From contig JAISDM010000283.1 of assembly GCA_031264885.1 (NCBI GenBank), positions 1-5,464 of the forward strand: a stretch of DNA of 5,464 bases. The letters are read 5' to 3'. Below, piece after piece: positions 4,778 through 5,464 of the stretch (position 1 is the stretch's first letter; each line of letters opens with the position of its first letter). The stretch is from Peptococcaceae bacterium. GTDB taxonomy: Bacteria > Bacillota > Peptococcia > DRI-13 > UBA5745. The notes under the pieces are model-generated. The model saw nothing but the letters and a program-made list of their open reading frames with translations, was not told the DNA's origin and did not search any database. Made by a program: the position numbers and the translations under genes.

Positions 4778-5424
4778 TCAAATGTTTTTGAAGCGTTTTA
4801 ACTGCGCTTTGAGGTCGGCAATTTCAGCGTCTTTCCCAGCAATTTCGGCGTCTTTTTCCACAATTGCGTCGGCAATCGCGCCGGCGATTTCACCTTCGCG
4901 GCGAAGAGCTTCGTTTAACCACATCGCGTATCTCTTGAGTGTGCTCCTATCCGCCGCCACCAAGTTGTAGCGTTGGCAAAAGTCGCCATATCCCGTATTT
5001 GCGTTTGCGAATTCCTGTAATTGCGGATACATCTTCAACACCTCCTGCGGTGATTTTTTCAGCTCATGAGATTTCCAAAACAGCATCAGCCAGCAGTGCA
5101 GCGCGTTTTTGTAGTCGACGCGGCCTTCTTCTATCAATGTGATAAACCGTGGCAGTTGTACGTCAAACTGGGTAATTGTATCGTCCGCCACTGTGTGCGG
5201 CGGCTTTGTGAAAAGCATCTGCGCCGGCTGTACGATATCGGCGTTGTCACCGCGGATGTTATAGCACAATATATTGATCAGTATGATTTTCGGTATTTTT
5301 TAATAAATTTTCCGGCGACGGTTTCGTTTGCAAAAATCGCGCTCCAAGTCGGATCCGCCAATGTGGACAAGAAATTTTGCGGGAATATGATTTTCATTTG
5401 ATTTCGCCAAGAATGATACTCCAT
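4778..5424 (-). pseudogene. Rpn-family / PD-(D/E)XK putative transposase gene, core-deleted and frameshifted
   Basis: The minus strand has AAGGAG (5430-5435) five bases before an ATG at 5424. The first frame gives 48 residues starting MEYHSWRNQMK and containing LADPTWSAIFANETVAGK, similar to the N-terminus of Rpn-type proteins (PD-(D/E)XK nuclease family transposase), then stops at 5280-5278. A second frame, open from 5299 to the stop at 4778, gives KIPKIILINILCYNIRGDN...FTKPPHTVADDTITQFDVQLPRF...ALHCWL and a coiled-coil tail. These match the family's middle-to-C-terminal part. The nuclease core with its D and ExK residues is absent. One added base in the A-run near 5297-5302 would join the frames, yet the core would still be missing. 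Such genes are multicopy, mobile-like and linked to RecA-independent recombination. This copy is presumably dead; a TTG start at 5269 for a 163-residue remnant is possible but has no supporting ribosome site. Confidence 0.75.
4818..4860 (-). repeat. 21-nt tandem repeat encoding heptads of a coiled-coil tail
   Basis: Two near-identical 21-base units, GCAATTTC(A/G)GCGTCTTT plus spacer on the plus strand, encode EKDAEIAG and KDAEIAD on the minus strand. A more diverged third unit follows. The 7-residue period continues into LKAQLKRF and gives a short C-terminal coiled coil, common at the end of Rpn-type proteins and variable in unit number. Confidence 0.65.
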
Positions 5425-5464
5425 GACCGCTCCTTCACAATTTGCTTTTTATGTTGATATCGTA

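Noticed and set aside
4782..4970. Plus-strand 62-codon frame with a GAGGGGAG site (4768-4775) in front
   Set aside because: It is antisense to the coiled-coil tail of the Rpn pseudogene. Its Ala/Ser-rich repetitive product is what the reverse of that repeat gives, and no promoter is visible. The ribosome-site match is probably chance.

Overview
The window looks like chromosomal DNA of a Gram-positive-type bacterium, most likely a member of the Clostridia. The grounds are strong AAGGAG-type ribosome binding sites, near-consensus sigma-A promoters, a lipoprotein rather than a periplasmic solute-binding protein, and similarity (by recall only) of the transporter and of an Rpn-type pseudogene to clostridial proteins. 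The taxon is an inference; no rRNA or marker gene is present.

Layout. Positions 1-82 hold the first 27 codons of an unidentified minus-strand gene that runs off the window. Positions 83-485 are non-coding, with an inverted pair of a dispersed palindromic repeat (180-244) and an intrinsic terminator without a visible gene (299-324). A near-perfect sigma-A promoter (486-514) starts a leader of about 160 nt. Its helices and sequence blocks resemble a cobalamin riboswitch, so this is a candidate only. It precedes a compact three-gene ABC importer operon: FecCD/BtuC-type permease (682-1746), BtuD/FecE-type ATPase (1746-2549) and solute-binding lipoprotein (2563-3624). Together these would import a corrinoid or an iron complex. 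A further copy of the dispersed repeat follows the operon (3637-3661).

A second clear promoter (3713-3741) drives 5-formyltetrahydrofolate cyclo-ligase (3808-4389), a folate salvage enzyme. Beyond it the region is decayed. It holds a degenerate repeat copy (4443-4461), a 38-codon 3' remnant of a CHAP-domain (peptidoglycan amidase-like) gene (4568-4684), a perfect 17-bp bidirectional terminator (4683-4723), and a minus-strand Rpn/PD-(D/E)XK transposase-family gene (4778-5424). That last gene keeps its ribosome binding site and start but has lost its nuclease core and is out of frame.

No new defence, mobile or biosynthetic system is visible. The points most worth a second look are the structured leader, the dispersed repeat family, and the two gene remnants that converge on a shared terminator.
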